Notes: generated by a model from the letters alone, not told the origin. Shown: positions 1-12,402, counted from the stretch's first letter. The stretch: DNA of 64,000 bases from Paralvinella palmiformis (GCA_025642065.1 JAODUP010000471.1:581001-645000); one strand, 5' to 3'. A program made the numbers and translations.

Positions 1-898
1 AGTAATCCAGAAGGCAGATGATTGGTTGAATAACGACTACCATACTCTTGACAGACAGCTCACCGATATTCTTGCCCCTATTAGATATCAATTTGTCAGC
101 TATCTGACAAGCCGTAGCCTTCAAGGTCACCGGGGAAAGGTCATTCCGAGAATCAAATATTGCAATGGCGATGGAACGTCAACAGATCTCCGGAGACGAG
201 GTCAAACGTGCCAATGAATGATGGCGACTTTTACGCGTCAGCGATGGCATCTCCAGCCGCCAACAAGAAGACAATATTCTTTTTTTTTGCTTTATTTTAC
301 TTTCATCCGGATTGGACCGAATCTACATCTCTTGACGTGACGGTGCCGTCAGAATGGCGAGCCCGATGCTTCACTTGGTAGCGGGACAAGTTCAAGGCCG
401 TGTCAGCGAAATAATTCCTGGAAATCATTCCAGGAATGCTGGTCAATCGGCTTCTGACACATCTCATGTGTCATCTTCGTGTCTGTGAATGTTCAAATCT
501 AATGGGATCATTTTGTTTCTGTCAGTGTGAGGCTTTAAGCGTTGGCAAACCTTTTTGGCGAAGTCTTTCCAAAGATGTTTGTTGGAGTCCGCGTCGTCCG
601 CACTTGACCTAAATCTTCCATTTGGTAATGGTGCTACGGATCAAGTATTGTATGCAGTACATTATCGAACAAATATATGGCACTCTTCAAGAAGAGTGAT
701 AGATATTTTTCTGTATAAAAGGGAATTATGGTGATTTTGATCGTCATGGAATTTAAGACAGACGAACCGATGAAACATCCCCTAATGGCCTAAAACTGTA
801 ACACAAATCTGTCTACTCAAGGAATGCTTAATGAAGTCGGTTAATTAATCAAGTCGGCCGTTGACTCATCTCAACTAATTTCATCTGTTATCCAACAG
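1..898. other. Left-edge stretch, no gene recognised
   Basis: Two short plus-strand frames (26-217 and 160-381) overlap here, but they show no domain, no convincing splice sites and no known motif. Composition is less AT-rich than most of the window. Nothing else is recognised before the AC microsatellite at 899. Confidence 0.3.
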
Positions 899-925
899 AC
901 ACACACACACACACACACACACACA
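899..925. repeat. (AC)n microsatellite
   Basis: About 13 AC units lie directly before a SINE head that starts at about 926. Confidence 0.9.
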
Positions 926-964
926 GGCCGCCTCCATGGTCTAACTGGTAACGCGGTTGACCAC

Positions 965-1006
<42 letters not shown>

Positions 1007-1107
1007 CACTTGGATTCAAACACCGGCCGGGCTATATCAGAAGGGTGTTTAATTTTTTACTTCACTCGGACCATTTAACACTTCGCTCGGCGCATTTAGC
1101 CTATCTT
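926..1107 (+). mobile_element. tRNA-derived SINE, family A, copy 1
   Basis: The head carries an A-box-like TGGTCTAACTGG and a degraded B box (GGATTCAAAC). Family body words follow (GGGTGTTT, CGCATTTAGCCTA). An (AT)n run at 967-1004 has expanded inside the head between the two boxes. It is the most diverged of the full-length copies and lies tail-to-tail with the next copy. Confidence 0.75.
967..1004. repeat. (AT)n microsatellite inside a SINE head
   Basis: About 19 AT units interrupt the tRNA-like head between its A and B boxes. Confidence 0.9.
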
Positions 1108-1294
1108 GTGATGATGATTGATGTTTTACGGCCACTTTTGTGCACTTAGTAGGCTAAATGGGTCGAGCGATCTGCAAAGGTAATGACGCGAAGTCAAAGA
1201 TGAAACAACCCTCAGATATGCCAATGCTGAGATTCGAACTCAGGTGGTAGTGATATGTGGTCCAACACGCTACCGCTAGACCATTGGGGCGCCC
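1108..1294 (-). mobile_element. tRNA-derived SINE, family A, copy 2
   Basis: On the minus strand it runs from a GGCGCC head through A box and B box (GAGTTCGAATC) to the tail GTAAAACATCAATCATCATC. Its tail abuts that of copy 1, so the pair forms an inverted repeat of about 370 bp. Confidence 0.8.
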
Positions 1295-2040
1295 AGCCTA
1301 CCTTGGGGACAAAATTGGCCGTAATGCAGCAAAATTTGTACACACACGCGCGCGCTATATAATTGATATTTTTTTATCTTATGGAACACACACACATACA
1401 CAGACACACTATATCAATCATGGGGATCAACTAGCTGTGTACGCCGTGTTATCGATGTTTACCCACGGACAACGACAAAACAACGCTATAAACAACAACA
1501 ACACCGTCATCTCACCAACAACATAAACACTGCCGTAAAACACCACAGTATCAGGAGGTAGAATCACCTCACTAACTGACCAATAACACAACAGTAATAC
1601 AGTAATGAACTGTCTGAGTTACTGTCATGATAGACTAACTGACACGGATATATCATACACTAAACAGTGTGTATTACAGAAGCTGACATTGAAGTGTGTG
1701 TATTATAGAATCCGACATTAAGATGTCACCCAATGTGTACAATAGAAGCTAATACAGATATGTCAGTCAGTGTGTATTATAGAATCTGACAATGAGATGT
1801 TACTCAATGTGTATTATATAGGCGTGTGAGTAATCTAGAGAGGGGAGTTGGTGATTGACTGCGTTAATAGGTGAGTGTTCTTTAGCCTCGGTGCTGGCTA
1901 CACCTGGGACGTATGCCAGTAGAGGTAAATATCTAGGGAGATGAGAATAACAGATGAAACATCCTACATATATAGTTAACTCGAATACAAACTCAGATCT
2001 GCTGCTCCCGAGTGCAATCAGCTACACAGTAAATAAAAAG

Positions 2041-2205
2041 AAGACACACACACACACAAGAGAGAGAGAGAGAGATGAGTGATTGTGTGTGTGTGTGTGT
2101 GTGTGACACTGTCAAAACAAAACAATACCAACTAAAACTATATCATGAAGCAGAGTTTGAATTCAGGGTTCGAGATTCTCTGTGCCGGTGCCTTATTATA
2201 CACAG

Positions 2206-2262
<57 letters not shown>
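2041..2262. repeat. Cluster of AC, GA and GT microsatellites
   Basis: AC (2045-2058), GA (2061-2073), GT (2085-2103) and a long AC run (2207-2262) lie within 220 bp. Poly-Thr/His reading frames across them are simple-repeat artefacts and not genes. Confidence 0.9.
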
Positions 2263-2699
2263 CGCCCTATATGATAACAATAAACAGTATATTTTTCTTC
2301 AGCTCGTCACGACAGCCTCATCATTTAAGACGCCATACACAGATCCTAATCAACAGCCCACAGTCTAGACTGCTAAGAGCAACAGTCACCAGATGGAGCC
2401 ACCTGGAGCCGTCGAACAAGGCCGATCAGCAAAATGGAGAGAATAACTTCGTTTCGACCCCGTCGTCCAATGGTCTAAAGCCGGTTATAGAAATCCCCTG
2501 AGTCCGTTAATGAGTGGCTTTAATGTCCACGCTGCCATATGATTAATGTCCAGTCACGTGACGAATCCGTGACCAGACGCCAATATTGATCCGGACAGCG
2601 GCTCACCTGGAGCACGTAGGACCTGGATCACGCCATTTGGTTAACAATAATCAGTGAGAATATTAGCGAGAATGGGTTGAAATATTGGCTTAACTAGTA

Positions 2700-3510
2700 G
2701 TGGTTAGTGTGACAGAGAAGCGGGGGGGGTATGGATGGGTCGGTGGGTAGATTGGGGTGCGAGGTTAATAAAAGGGAGAGTGTTGTGAAGTTTTGGCATG
2801 GTTAGTCGGTGGGTGGGTAGGGTGTGGGACTTGATGTGTGAGATAAGTTAGTAGAGGTGTCAAAGCTTGGCATACAGTATCCAGGTATATGGGGTAGAAG
2901 TGTCAGGTATTATTAGAGGTAATGTGTGGGGTAGAGATATGGGTAATGGTGTGTGGGTGTATAGGTAGTGGTGTATGTGGTATATATGTGGGTAGTTGTG
3001 TATGTTGTATATATATGGGTGGTGGTGTATGTAGTATATGTATAGGTAATGGTGTGTCGGTGTATATGTCTAGGTAGTGGTGTATGTGGTATGTGTGTGG
3101 GTAGTGGTGTGCGGGTTTAAAACTATTGGTGGAGTGGTCTGAAGGCATTAGTGTGGGTAAAGGTGTGGGGGTATCAAAGGTGGTATTTGCTATCAGTGTG
3201 GGTACTGGTGTGGAGGTGTTGGGGTAGTAGTGTCAGGCTGGTGGTATGAGAATATCAGTGTGGGTGAAGAAGGTAGTAGTGGTGGTGTGAGAGTATCAGT
3301 GTGGGTATTACTATGGGGGTATCAGTGTGGGTGGTGTGGATATATCAGCGTGGGAGGTGGTGTGGGGCTATCGGTATCGGCGGTGGTGTGGGGGTATCAG
3401 TGTGGGTACAGGTGTAGGGGTATCAGCGTTAGTGTTTGTGCCAGGATATCAGTGAGGGTAGAGGTGTGGGGGTATCAAAGCGGGCGGTGGAGTGATGGGA
3501 CCAGTAACAA
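2700..3510. repeat. GT-rich degenerate minisatellite
   Basis: Imperfect repeats are built on GGTGTGGGGGTATCAGTGTG with spacing of roughly 24-40 bp. The strands are strongly asymmetric (G+T on plus). Low-complexity open frames here (2903-3148 minus, 3230-3514 plus) follow from the repeat. Confidence 0.8.
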
Positions 3511-3529
3511 ATAAAACATGGCAGCCATG

Positions 3530-5120
3530 ACGTGACACGTGACTATCTTTATGACCTACTTAAAGCCAGATTATGAGAAAACATAAGAATTATCCTACTG
3601 CCGGATATTGAAACAGAATTATGGGAAAATAAAGACTGTATTATTAATGCATTATTAATGCATTACCTGATTTATTGGTAATAGAAATAATGACTGGTGT
3701 GTTTTTGACATGATGTGTTATTAATAAATAATAAAAACCACTTTCAGATGGATGGAGAACATATTAGTGTTATATACAATAACAATGTCAAGTTATATCA
3801 GTAGTCACTGCCACAGTATAAGTGTTCACTTTTGATGTTACCAAGAAGCCACACAACAATGTATGGAAAGAAATTGTACTGAGCGTTATCTCCCAGACTG
3901 TGGAATAAGTGATAACTTATATTAAACTTGCAGCAAGTAAAGATATATTTTGTGAGATTCTTAAAGCCCACATATTTAAATTTGCGTATTTATAACATAT
4001 AAACCAGTGTATTTATGTATATAATGCGTTTGTGCTATATGGGCTTAGAACATATTTTAAATGTAAGGCGCCTTAGAGTAAATCAAGTTGAATAAGGTAC
4101 AATATAATATACTATAATAATTATTATATAACCTCTAAAGTATTTCCATTTGTTTAGATATTATATAACATATTTTGCACTTTAAAATACCTATTCAAAA
4201 TCATAAATCAGTTTTATTATTACATCATATATATATTTTACAATGCTCATTTATCTAGACTAGATGTAAAACTGAACTAAATTATTCTCACTCTCACTGT
4301 GAGATTACTTTCACGTTATTTTATTTGTCTGAATATCACAAGTAACTAATCAATCACACACACACAGAGTTATATCCAGCCCTATCGTTAATGATGAGCG
4401 TTTCTGAGGAGTTCACCAGATGTTGCAGTTAGCAGGTTTCAAACTGGTGAATATAGGATGTTTTGTTTTCATTCGGGTTTTAGCATATACAGGATATACA
4501 GGATAAAATAGTATAATGGATATTATGATTATATAAGTAACAGAAATAGGTTGAAACACTTCCCAGTAAGCAGATAGAGTGCTAGATTTCACAGTAAGAG
4601 CTCAATTAGACAATGTATTTTCGGTTGTTTTCAGTTGTTAAATATTTTGTAATTAGAATGTGGAATTTTATGAACATCTAATTATTATTCTGGCTTAGAA
4701 AGAGACATCATTATTTTAAAACAAGGTTAAAGTATGCACCTGATAGAGCTTGTGGAGAATACGGTATAAAGCTCACAACAAAGAATATAAATTGGAATAA
4801 ATATTTCGATACTTTTCGGTTACTAAATTTCTAGATTTATATTTTTAATATTTATGTATTTTTAACTACCATTCAGAAATCATTAACATCAATATAATTA
4901 CATTTTGCGTTATGTGACTTTTGAGGTTCATCCCACTTAAATATTAAGGTGTTTAAAGTAGTTCTAGAATAAACATTTTTCTTCCCCAGTGACTTGTATT
5001 TCTATGTTTTCCCTGTTTGCGCTGAAAAGACGTAAACTGGTCACTTTATTATCGGTGCACACAATAAATAGTACTACAGAAGGTGTTCATTAAGCTCGTG
5101 GGCTATTTCTAGACAGTTGT
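3530..5120. other. AT-rich stretch, nothing recognised
   Basis: Very AT-rich, with short AT and AC runs and no frame resembling a gene or known element. Confidence 0.4.
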
Positions 5121-5121
5121 T

Positions 5122-5290
5122 AGAGCGCCTCCGTGCTCTAGATCACTACCACCCGTGTTCGAAGATTGGCGTAGGCATATCTGATGGGTGTTTCATCTTT
5201 GACTTTGCCTCATTACCTTTGGAGGTCGCTCGGCCCATTTAGCCTACCATGTGCACAAAAGTGGCCGCAAAACAACGATCATCATCTTCT
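5122..5290 (+). mobile_element. tRNA-derived SINE, family A, copy 3
   Basis: It matches the family from GCGCCTCC through GTTCGAA and GGTCGCTCGGCCCATTTAGC to the ATCATC tail. About 20 bp between the A box and the CACTACCACC motif are deleted. Confidence 0.8.
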
Positions 5291-5715
5291 ATGTATTCAA
5301 CCAATCAACTATTTACTTCCTGGCTATATCCTGATATTTCCATTTCTTTTGAGAAATTGTGATTTTGACCTAAAGCATACGTAATGGCTGTCGATGTGAA
5401 TATTATATTGCAATGTTTTTTTTAAAAATAATTTTAATGTGTATTTATTGATTTTAAATTATTTTTAGTTTCTTTTATTATAAATCTATTTATTTCGCGT
5501 CTTTTTATTATGACGTAGCTAAGTGACGTAACGTCGGACGTAACTGAAATGTATTCTAGAAAAGTGTCGTAAATCCAATTTTAGGTCGAAATTGAAAATC
5601 TACCGGATCCGAGACTCCTCTTAAGTTTCTATTACAGGTTCGGCTAACTTATGATTTAAAATTAGTCTTGTTCTCAGTTATGTCAATAGCATATCACTGT
5701 CTATATATATATATA

Positions 5716-6272
5716 TAGTAGGCCCCCGTTATACAACGGTCCGTTATAACACGAAATCGGATATAACATGGTCAAACATTGGACACCGATTCGTGGAATC
5801 CACGACAGAGCATTTTTCACGCGAAATGGCACTGAATCCGCCAGTGACTGATACAAAATTCGAATTAATTTGGCGCGTTTTCACAGTTTCATACGTAAAA
5901 ACATAGCCAACTTACCCATGAGTAGATTTATTGATCACAAACTTAATTACACACCACCTTAGTTCAATCAGCCAAACAAACAACCCAATCACAACCCTCA
6001 TTTATTGTGACTCCACTCACTAAATAAGTTTGATTCCGTTTGTTAATTCACAGCTATTGGTTTTATTTATTGCAATTAGGAATCATATTTTGTGTATAAA
6101 AGACCATAAACAGTTGTATGGAATATTCGAGGATAGTGCAAAACAAGGTCAACACATGGACTCCCTGTTATCGCCCAATCCGAGCGCTATCTCGCTTCGC
6201 AGTCTACCTATAACGCGGTCGATAAGTTGTTGACCCCCCCCCCAATGTCCTCGTTATAACGGGGGCCTACTG

Positions 6273-6274
<2 letters not shown>
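5716..6274. mobile_element. Pogo/Tigger-like MITE
   Basis: The left end reads TAGTAGGCCCCCGTTATA and the right end reads CGTTATAACGGGGGCCTAC followed by TGTA, so the ends form a terminal inverted repeat of about 20 bp with TA at both outer edges. Further copies of the CGTTATAAC word lie just inside. At about 560 bp with no transposase it is a non-autonomous element. The TIR style and TA target fit the pogo/Tigger branch of Tc1/mariner. It sits between two AT microsatellites, which hide the outermost base of the left TIR. Confidence 0.8.
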
Positions 6275-6353
<79 letters not shown>

Positions 6354-6365
6354 GTGTGTGTGTGT
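6275..6365. repeat. (AT)n/(GT)n compound microsatellite
   Basis: Alternating AT and GT blocks lie directly against the right end of the MITE. Confidence 0.9.
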
Positions 6366-6800
6366 CTGGGGGGAATTTTCCCAGGAGTACTGTCAGTATG
6401 TTGTCTGTCCAGTAGACCCACATGGTCCAATCACAGTTGACTTGGCTTAGCTTATGAGGGCAACACAATTATTATTTACATGTTCAAAAGAAAATTTAAA
6501 ATATAATATCAATATTTTGTGTGGCACAGAATTTTTTAAACTTTATTCACCCCAACATACAGGATACCCAAAACACATATTAATACACCCAACACAGATA
6601 TTACACATTACATAACATTACACATACGTATCCCACACGCCCAAATATTACTGCAGTAAAGCCTCCAAAGTGCTAATATAAATGTAGTGATAAGTGTTCG
6701 TAAATGGAACATATAAGAAATTGTCAGTACATAAATGGAATTATGATAATAGGTGTACCGGTCCTTGTTAGATAGAACTTGGCAAGTCCCTTATAAATTC

Positions 6801-8530
6801 CTAATTTGTTGATATCTTGGTCTCTAGGGGCACCGTCAAATACGTTAGATAGGCTTGGCTTTTCCAATCACCTAGTATCTTAATCATCTCACCTGGGATG
6901 CCCTGGAGAAATACCCAGGATGCATTGCCACAGCGGAAACTGTGCCCAGCGTATTCCTGTGCTGGAGTGTTTAACCTAGATAATAATCCTTCAAGTTTTG
7001 ACATAAATTGGTTATATAAAAGAGGTTTATGGCCCCTTGTCTGTCGTGATGAGGGTTATCTAAAAGGCTGGTCAGGCGAGATATGCTGCATAATGACAGA
7101 CTGTGTCATCTGACGCAGGTACTATAGCAAGTATTGTTTCTGATGAGTTCTGTAAGCCTCTTTTTTGTAGATTCGTAATAACTTTGTGACCCTAATAAAA
7201 AGCTACCTGTTGTGTTAGCAATACCTGTAATGGAAGGTGACTGGTGACCTGTGGTTATGTACTGTGCAAAGAAACTGATCAGCCAGAGATGGGTTTGATG
7301 CGCATCCCCTTTTTTTAAACTGGATATAAGTGGTGCCAAGATTTTGTATCAAGTCTGGATACTGTGTCAGCCCTTGTGTTGAGGTGACCTGCCAGTTGCA
7401 CAGCATTTAGTTCAAAATAATATGCTACAGATACCCAGAACAGACTTGGCAAAGCTGATTTAACATATATGTGTTTGCTGGCACCTTTACTGACAAGTGC
7501 TTTGGTAGGGGTAATATCTATCAGTGTGAATTATCACGTTGTGGTTTGACCACAGTGGAACCCTTGTAGTTGTTGTATTTAGTCCCTGGCCAGTCATGTT
7601 CCCAATTTACATGATGTCAGTCACCTTCATAGAACATGCCCCCAACCTTGTTTTTGATTAACTTTGCATCGTATCCGGGATGGATGGATGGATGTTGTTT
7701 AACGACACATCGACACAATTTAGGCCATTCAGTGTCCTAGAACGTTTGGAAGCATCGTATCCGGGATATGAGTTTACCCAATCCCTGTACTAGGTGCACC
7801 ACCGAGAACGATTCTTTTCTAGGATATTGGCGCTATAGAAGTTTTGTAATTATTAATTATTATCATTTCTGGGATAAGGAAAAGGACAACGAGCTTTCCC
7901 ATTTAAAAGCTGCATAACTGATAGCCCCCACCATAAACGTCAGCGGATTTCTGCATTGAGTTTATGTTTACGAGAGGGGCTGCAGAGCATGTTTATTGCA
8001 TCTAAGACACGGCGAATGAACGTTCTTCTTCCTCTGATAACGTGACAAGGACCAATTAAGCTATCCTGCTAATGACATGCTAAAGCTACGTAGTAAATCG
8101 ATGAATTCGGGTTCCTGGCGATGTGGCAGTGATAGTGACATATCTACGGAGTTTGTATTAAACTTGCTTATTATTAAAATGTCGTCCAAATAACTAAGAG
8201 TCTAAATACCACGTTTGTCAATCATAAGATTGACGCTCTTTGTGAGTCTATGGAAAATACTTGGATTACAAGATGTACCAAATGTCCATATTGTTATTAT
8301 TTCTGTAAAGTGAATTCACTGTGACCTTCAAATTTCCACTTTAGGCCTGTTGCAGTATAACAGTCTGAATAAATTCTGACACTTCTGTAAGCTGCGTGAA
8401 GGTCAAGTTTGGCCATATAATATCCAGGCCTCGGGTGTTTAACTGCATCATCTATAGTCTGACAGCGAAAATGTTCGGCCTCTTCATAACGGTGGACCGA
8501 CAAAAGTTTGTGGTCTGCTGCATTCACCAA
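6801..8530 (-). pseudogene. Decayed DIRS-like retroelement: reverse transcriptase plus tyrosine recombinase
   Basis: Two conserved enzyme fragments lie in order on the minus strand. The 5' part (8530 down to about 8166) reads like a reverse transcriptase: YYMAKLDLHAAYRSV and ATGLKWKFEG, then in a shifted frame FHRLTKSVNLM and the catalytic-type box YLDDILII near 8166-8192. The 3' part (7004-6801) carries the C-terminal signature of a tyrosine recombinase, with HSFRCGNASW, then ILGDWKSQAYLTYL, which supplies the HxxR-type box and the expected catalytic Tyr. RT upstream of a tyrosine recombinase instead of a DDE integrase is the hallmark of DIRS-type elements. Stops and frameshifts break both parts, so this is a relic. 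A 71-bp retroposed tail (7681-7751) interrupts it. I did not find its terminal repeats. Confidence 0.8.
7681..7751 (-). mobile_element. 5'-truncated retroposon tail with (ATCC)n end, copy 1
   Basis: A 71-bp insertion is flanked by a perfect 15-bp direct repeat, GCATCGTATCCGGGA, at 7666-7680 and 7752-7766. Read on the minus strand it ends TCGTTAAACAACATCCATCC, i.e. in ATCC repeats. The same sequence is inserted at 25714 with a different target duplication. It is best explained as a severely 5'-truncated LINE or SINE copy inserted into the DIRS relic. Confidence 0.85.
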
Positions 8531-8604
8531 TTAATCGTATCCTCTCTGAGTTTGGCTTCGGGATGGCCCCCATAGCTGGCGATAACTATTATAGTAACAA
8601 TGTA

Positions 8605-9365
8605 GTTATATTTTTCATGTTCTAATAGTATTTGAGATTCCACTGTATGTTTTGTTTTCTTTAGAGGTCTGTAGCTGATATGTAATTTCCGACTTCGACT
8701 GATAGTAGCTGGACATTTTTCTTCATAATACCAAATCCGTTTTTAATACCACCCAGCACAAATAAATCCCTTTCTGGGCTTCACTGCAGTTATTTCTGCC
8801 AGCAAGATAATTTCAATGCTGATGGATTAGCAGGAACTTGTGGAAATGCATGTTTAGAGTTTCTGGTTACATTAAGTAGTTTCTTAATGCTGAGAACTTG
8901 GATGTCTCAACTTGCAGATTGTCTTTTCTCAAGTTGATGATCAGCTTCCACAGTGTAGGGTGATATAATCCAACCAGGGATTGGAAAGCCCTGTTCCAAG
9001 ATTCATATGGATTGTTGTTTCTCGATTCGTTGCGCAGAGTTTTAATCTCAATTAATATAATTTTTTAACACATAACCTAATATCCAAAATTGACTTTTGT
9101 ATTAATATGACTAGTTTATCTCAAACTTTAAAAAAATTCTACCTTTTCAAAATATGACATACAGGTGTGGGCCTTTGTCCATTCCCTCTATAAGGCTATG
9201 GAATTTTATCCTAAGGGGCTTTTATCCTGATGGGCTTTTGTCCATATACCTATGTTCAAAGTTTCTGTTATATTTTTCATGTTCTAATAGTATTTGAGAT
9301 TCTACTGTATGTTTTGTTTTCTTTAGAGGTTTTGTCCATATACCTATGTTCAAAGTTTCTGTTGT
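8605..9365. repeat. Local duplications with a templated insertion
   Basis: A segment of about 60 bp at 8608-8666 (from TATTTTTCATGTTCTAATAG to TTTCTTTAGAGGT) recurs at about 9270-9330 with one or two changes. The second copy is flanked by a direct repeat of about 33 bp starting TTTGTCCATATACCTATG (9238-9270 and 9331-9363). This looks like a duplication whose junction was filled with sequence copied from 660 bp away. Confidence 0.7.
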
Positions 9366-9756
9366 CAATTTGCATTTTGTATACCATAAGATTAGTCTAT
9401 CCTCTTCTGTGCTTCCACTGGACTGTATTTAATTTCTGGTGGATATACTTAATGCAATCTGCTTATTTGTAGAATTACCTCTCCATGCTGGGTGTATTTA
9501 GAATAGCATGATAACTTGCAGTGTCCTTCACTTGCTCATCTTGTCCTGCAGGTTGTCTGTCGACTACTTCTGAACTTGCTAATATGATAGAGTTAGTATC
9601 CATAGCCAACAATGTGTGTAAACTCCAGCAAGGCTAGACGTTTGTCTTTAGGGATATTGGAAATCCATGGGGGTGGGGGTGTACTCTAAGGAGACCAATC
9701 TATTATGTCTATCACTGGTAAATGACTTTATTAGCGACTTGATGTTTATATAATAT

Positions 9757-11092
9757 TTAAAATCGACAGCCAGGGGTCTCTAACCCAAATTTCAACATCA
9801 AAGATAAATTGGCTGTGCCCAATAGACGACAGCCAGCTGTCTCTACCTCAAATTTCAACATCAAAGATAAATTGGCTGTGCCCAATAAGACGACAGCCAG
9901 GGGTCTCTACCCCAGATTTCAACATCAAAGATAAATTGGCTGTGCCCAATAGGCAACAGCCAGGAGTCTCTACCCAACATTTTAACTTCAAAGATAAATT
10001 GGCTGTACCCAATAAGACGACAGCCAGGGGTCTCTACCCCAGATTTCAACATCAAAGATAAATTGGCTGTGCCCAATAGGCAACAGCCAGGAGTCTCTAC
10101 CCAACATTTTAACTTCAAAGATAAATTGGCTGTGCCCAATAGGCGACAGCCAGGGGTTTCTACCCCAGATTTCAACATCAAAGATAAATTGGCTGTGCCC
10201 AATAGGCGACAGCCAGCTGTCTCTACCCCAAATTTCAACATCAAAGATAAATTGGCTGTGCCCAATAGGCGACAGCCAGCTGTCTCTACCCCAAATTTCA
10301 ACATCAAAGATAAATTGGCTGTGCCCATTAGGCGACAGCCAGAGGTCTCTACCCCAGATTTCAATATCAAAGATAAATTGGCTGTGCCCAATAAGACGAC
10401 AGCCAGGGGTCTCTACCCCAGATTTCAACATCAAAGATAAATTGGCTGTGCCCAATAGGCAACAGCCAGGAGTCTCTACCCAACATTTCAACATCAAAGA
10501 TAAATGGGCTGTGCCCAATAGTCGACAGCCAGCTGTCTCTACCCCAAAATTCAACATCAAAGATAAATTGGCTGCGCCCAATAGGCGACAGCCAGAGGTC
10601 TCTACCCCAAATTTCAACATCAAAATAAATTGGCCCTGTGCCCAATAGGACGACAGCCAGGGTTCTCTACCCCAGATTTCAACATCAAAGATAAATTGGC
10701 TGAGCCCAATAGGCAACAGCCAGCTGTATCTACCCCAGATTTCAACATCAAAGATAAATTGGCTGTGCCCAATAGGCAACAGCCAGGAGTCTCTACCCAA
10801 CATTTCAACATCAAAGATAAATGGGCTGTGCCCAATAGTCGACAGCCAGGGGTTTCTACCACAGATTTCAACATCAAACATAAATTGGCTGTGCCCAATA
10901 GGCGACAGCCAGCTGTCTCTACCTCAAATTTCAACATCAAAGATAAATTGGCTGTGCCCGATGGGCGAGAGCAGGGGGTCTCTACCACAGATTTCAACTT
11001 CAAAGATAAATTGGCTGTGCCCAATAGGCGACAGCCAGGGGTCTCTACCCCAAATTTCAACATGGACAACATCAAAGATAAATTGAATCAAA
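9757..11092. repeat. 63-bp minisatellite, about 21 copies
   Basis: Successive GGCTGTGCCCAATA words start at 9811, 9874, 9938, 10001, 10065, 10128 and 10191, giving a period of 63 bp with occasional 64-bp units. Unit variants recur, for example CAACAGCCAGGAGTCTCTA or CGACAGCCAGCTGTCTCTA, hinting at higher-order structure. Because 63 is divisible by 3, reading frames stay open over many units: minus-strand frames up to 297 codons and plus-strand frames up to 159 codons, all of 21-residue repeats. Single-base indels break each frame, and I see no start context or splice sites. I treat the frames as by-products of the array. Confidence 0.9.
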
Positions 11093-11861
11093 ACCCATGT
11101 ATGAAATAATTAAACTTGTTTGTGTATGATGCAACACTCACAGGCAATTGGACACAAATTGTGAAGGATCATAAAGGGGTGCACACTTAATTGTCTCGAT
11201 TGACAGATACACTCTAAATACAAACAGACATCTGATATTAGGTCATAAATAAACTAGAGAACGTGACATAACAAAATCCATACAATACATTAATCACACA
11301 AACGTTGTTTGGATTAATATTTAATATATTATGGGAATATGTGAAAGGCTACTTTCTAACAGATATGTTTAATTAGAGAAATTATTAATTTATATGATAT
11401 CTTAAAAAAAAATATTAATCAAACAAAGGGCCATGACTTTAGAAAATGAAGCAGAGCAGGATATTACTGTATGTGTGTGTGTGTGTGTCTGCATGTGTGT
11501 GCGTCGTCATTATACATATTAAGTAAAATAGTCTTCGTAAAACATCATTATATGGAAACACAAATTTTTTAAGAAGCCTAACAAATGAGTAAGTATAAAA
11601 TACTAACATAACAAAAATAATGAAATAGGTCTGCGACTGCAATTTTTAAATAATACCATATGGTAACATATACACAACCTTTATCAAATGGATAATTGGG
11701 TGTGGTTGGCACAGCCTTGGTGGTGATCATGTCTAGGACAAATGTCTGAGCGAAATCTGCTTAAGGAAACATCCCACAAATACAGCTATTGGTCAGATCC
11801 AAACTCACAACCTAGAGGTTTGGAACACAATGATCTAACCTATGCATAATCAAATGAGGCA

Positions 11862-11864
<3 letters not shown>

Positions 11865-11929
<65 letters not shown>
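11865..11929. repeat. (AT)n microsatellite
   Basis: About 32 uninterrupted AT units. Confidence 0.95.
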
Positions 11930-11932
<3 letters not shown>

Positions 11933-12370
11933 ACAGTTAATCTGTATAATCAGGTAACATGTACATTACCTGAAATATTCAGTTAAATAAAGAATCCTCA
12001 TCAAGCATAACACTTAATAATTTTATTGATTATTTGTAGTGCATACATACCTACAAATAAAACATGAAAAGACATAATCAGAAGCCATATTTTACATGTT
12101 ATGTAACTGTCAGAAGCCATAACTCCAGAAAAGACTTTGTAACCTATGTGAAGATAGACCGGTAGGAAGAAAATCTATCTCCGAATTTCTTCACGGAATT
12201 TCTTACAATCTTCAAGCTATTAAACCCAAAATCTAAATGTGATTGTTAAATAAAATGTACATTTTGAGATAATAAGATATAATATCTGTTGGCTTTTATA
12301 TTTTTTATATTTGGCCAAAACCTCCTATCTTTAAATAATAGCTGGCCAAAAGGTCCATTGGCCAAAAGGT

Positions 12371-12402
12371 CCACCATCCTCTCTCTCTCTCTCTCTCTCT
12401 CT

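Noticed and set aside
926..1010. Functional tRNA gene at the SINE head
   Set aside because: The head resembles a tRNA only in its promoter boxes, is interrupted by (AT)n and belongs to a multi-copy SINE.
2075..2501. Plus-strand Thr/His-repeat frames
   Set aside because: They are translations of an (AC)n microsatellite.
9861..10881. Long minus-strand frames of 21-residue repeats as a repetitive protein gene
   Set aside because: They coincide exactly with a 63-bp minisatellite, are open in several frames and both strands, and lack start context and splice sites.
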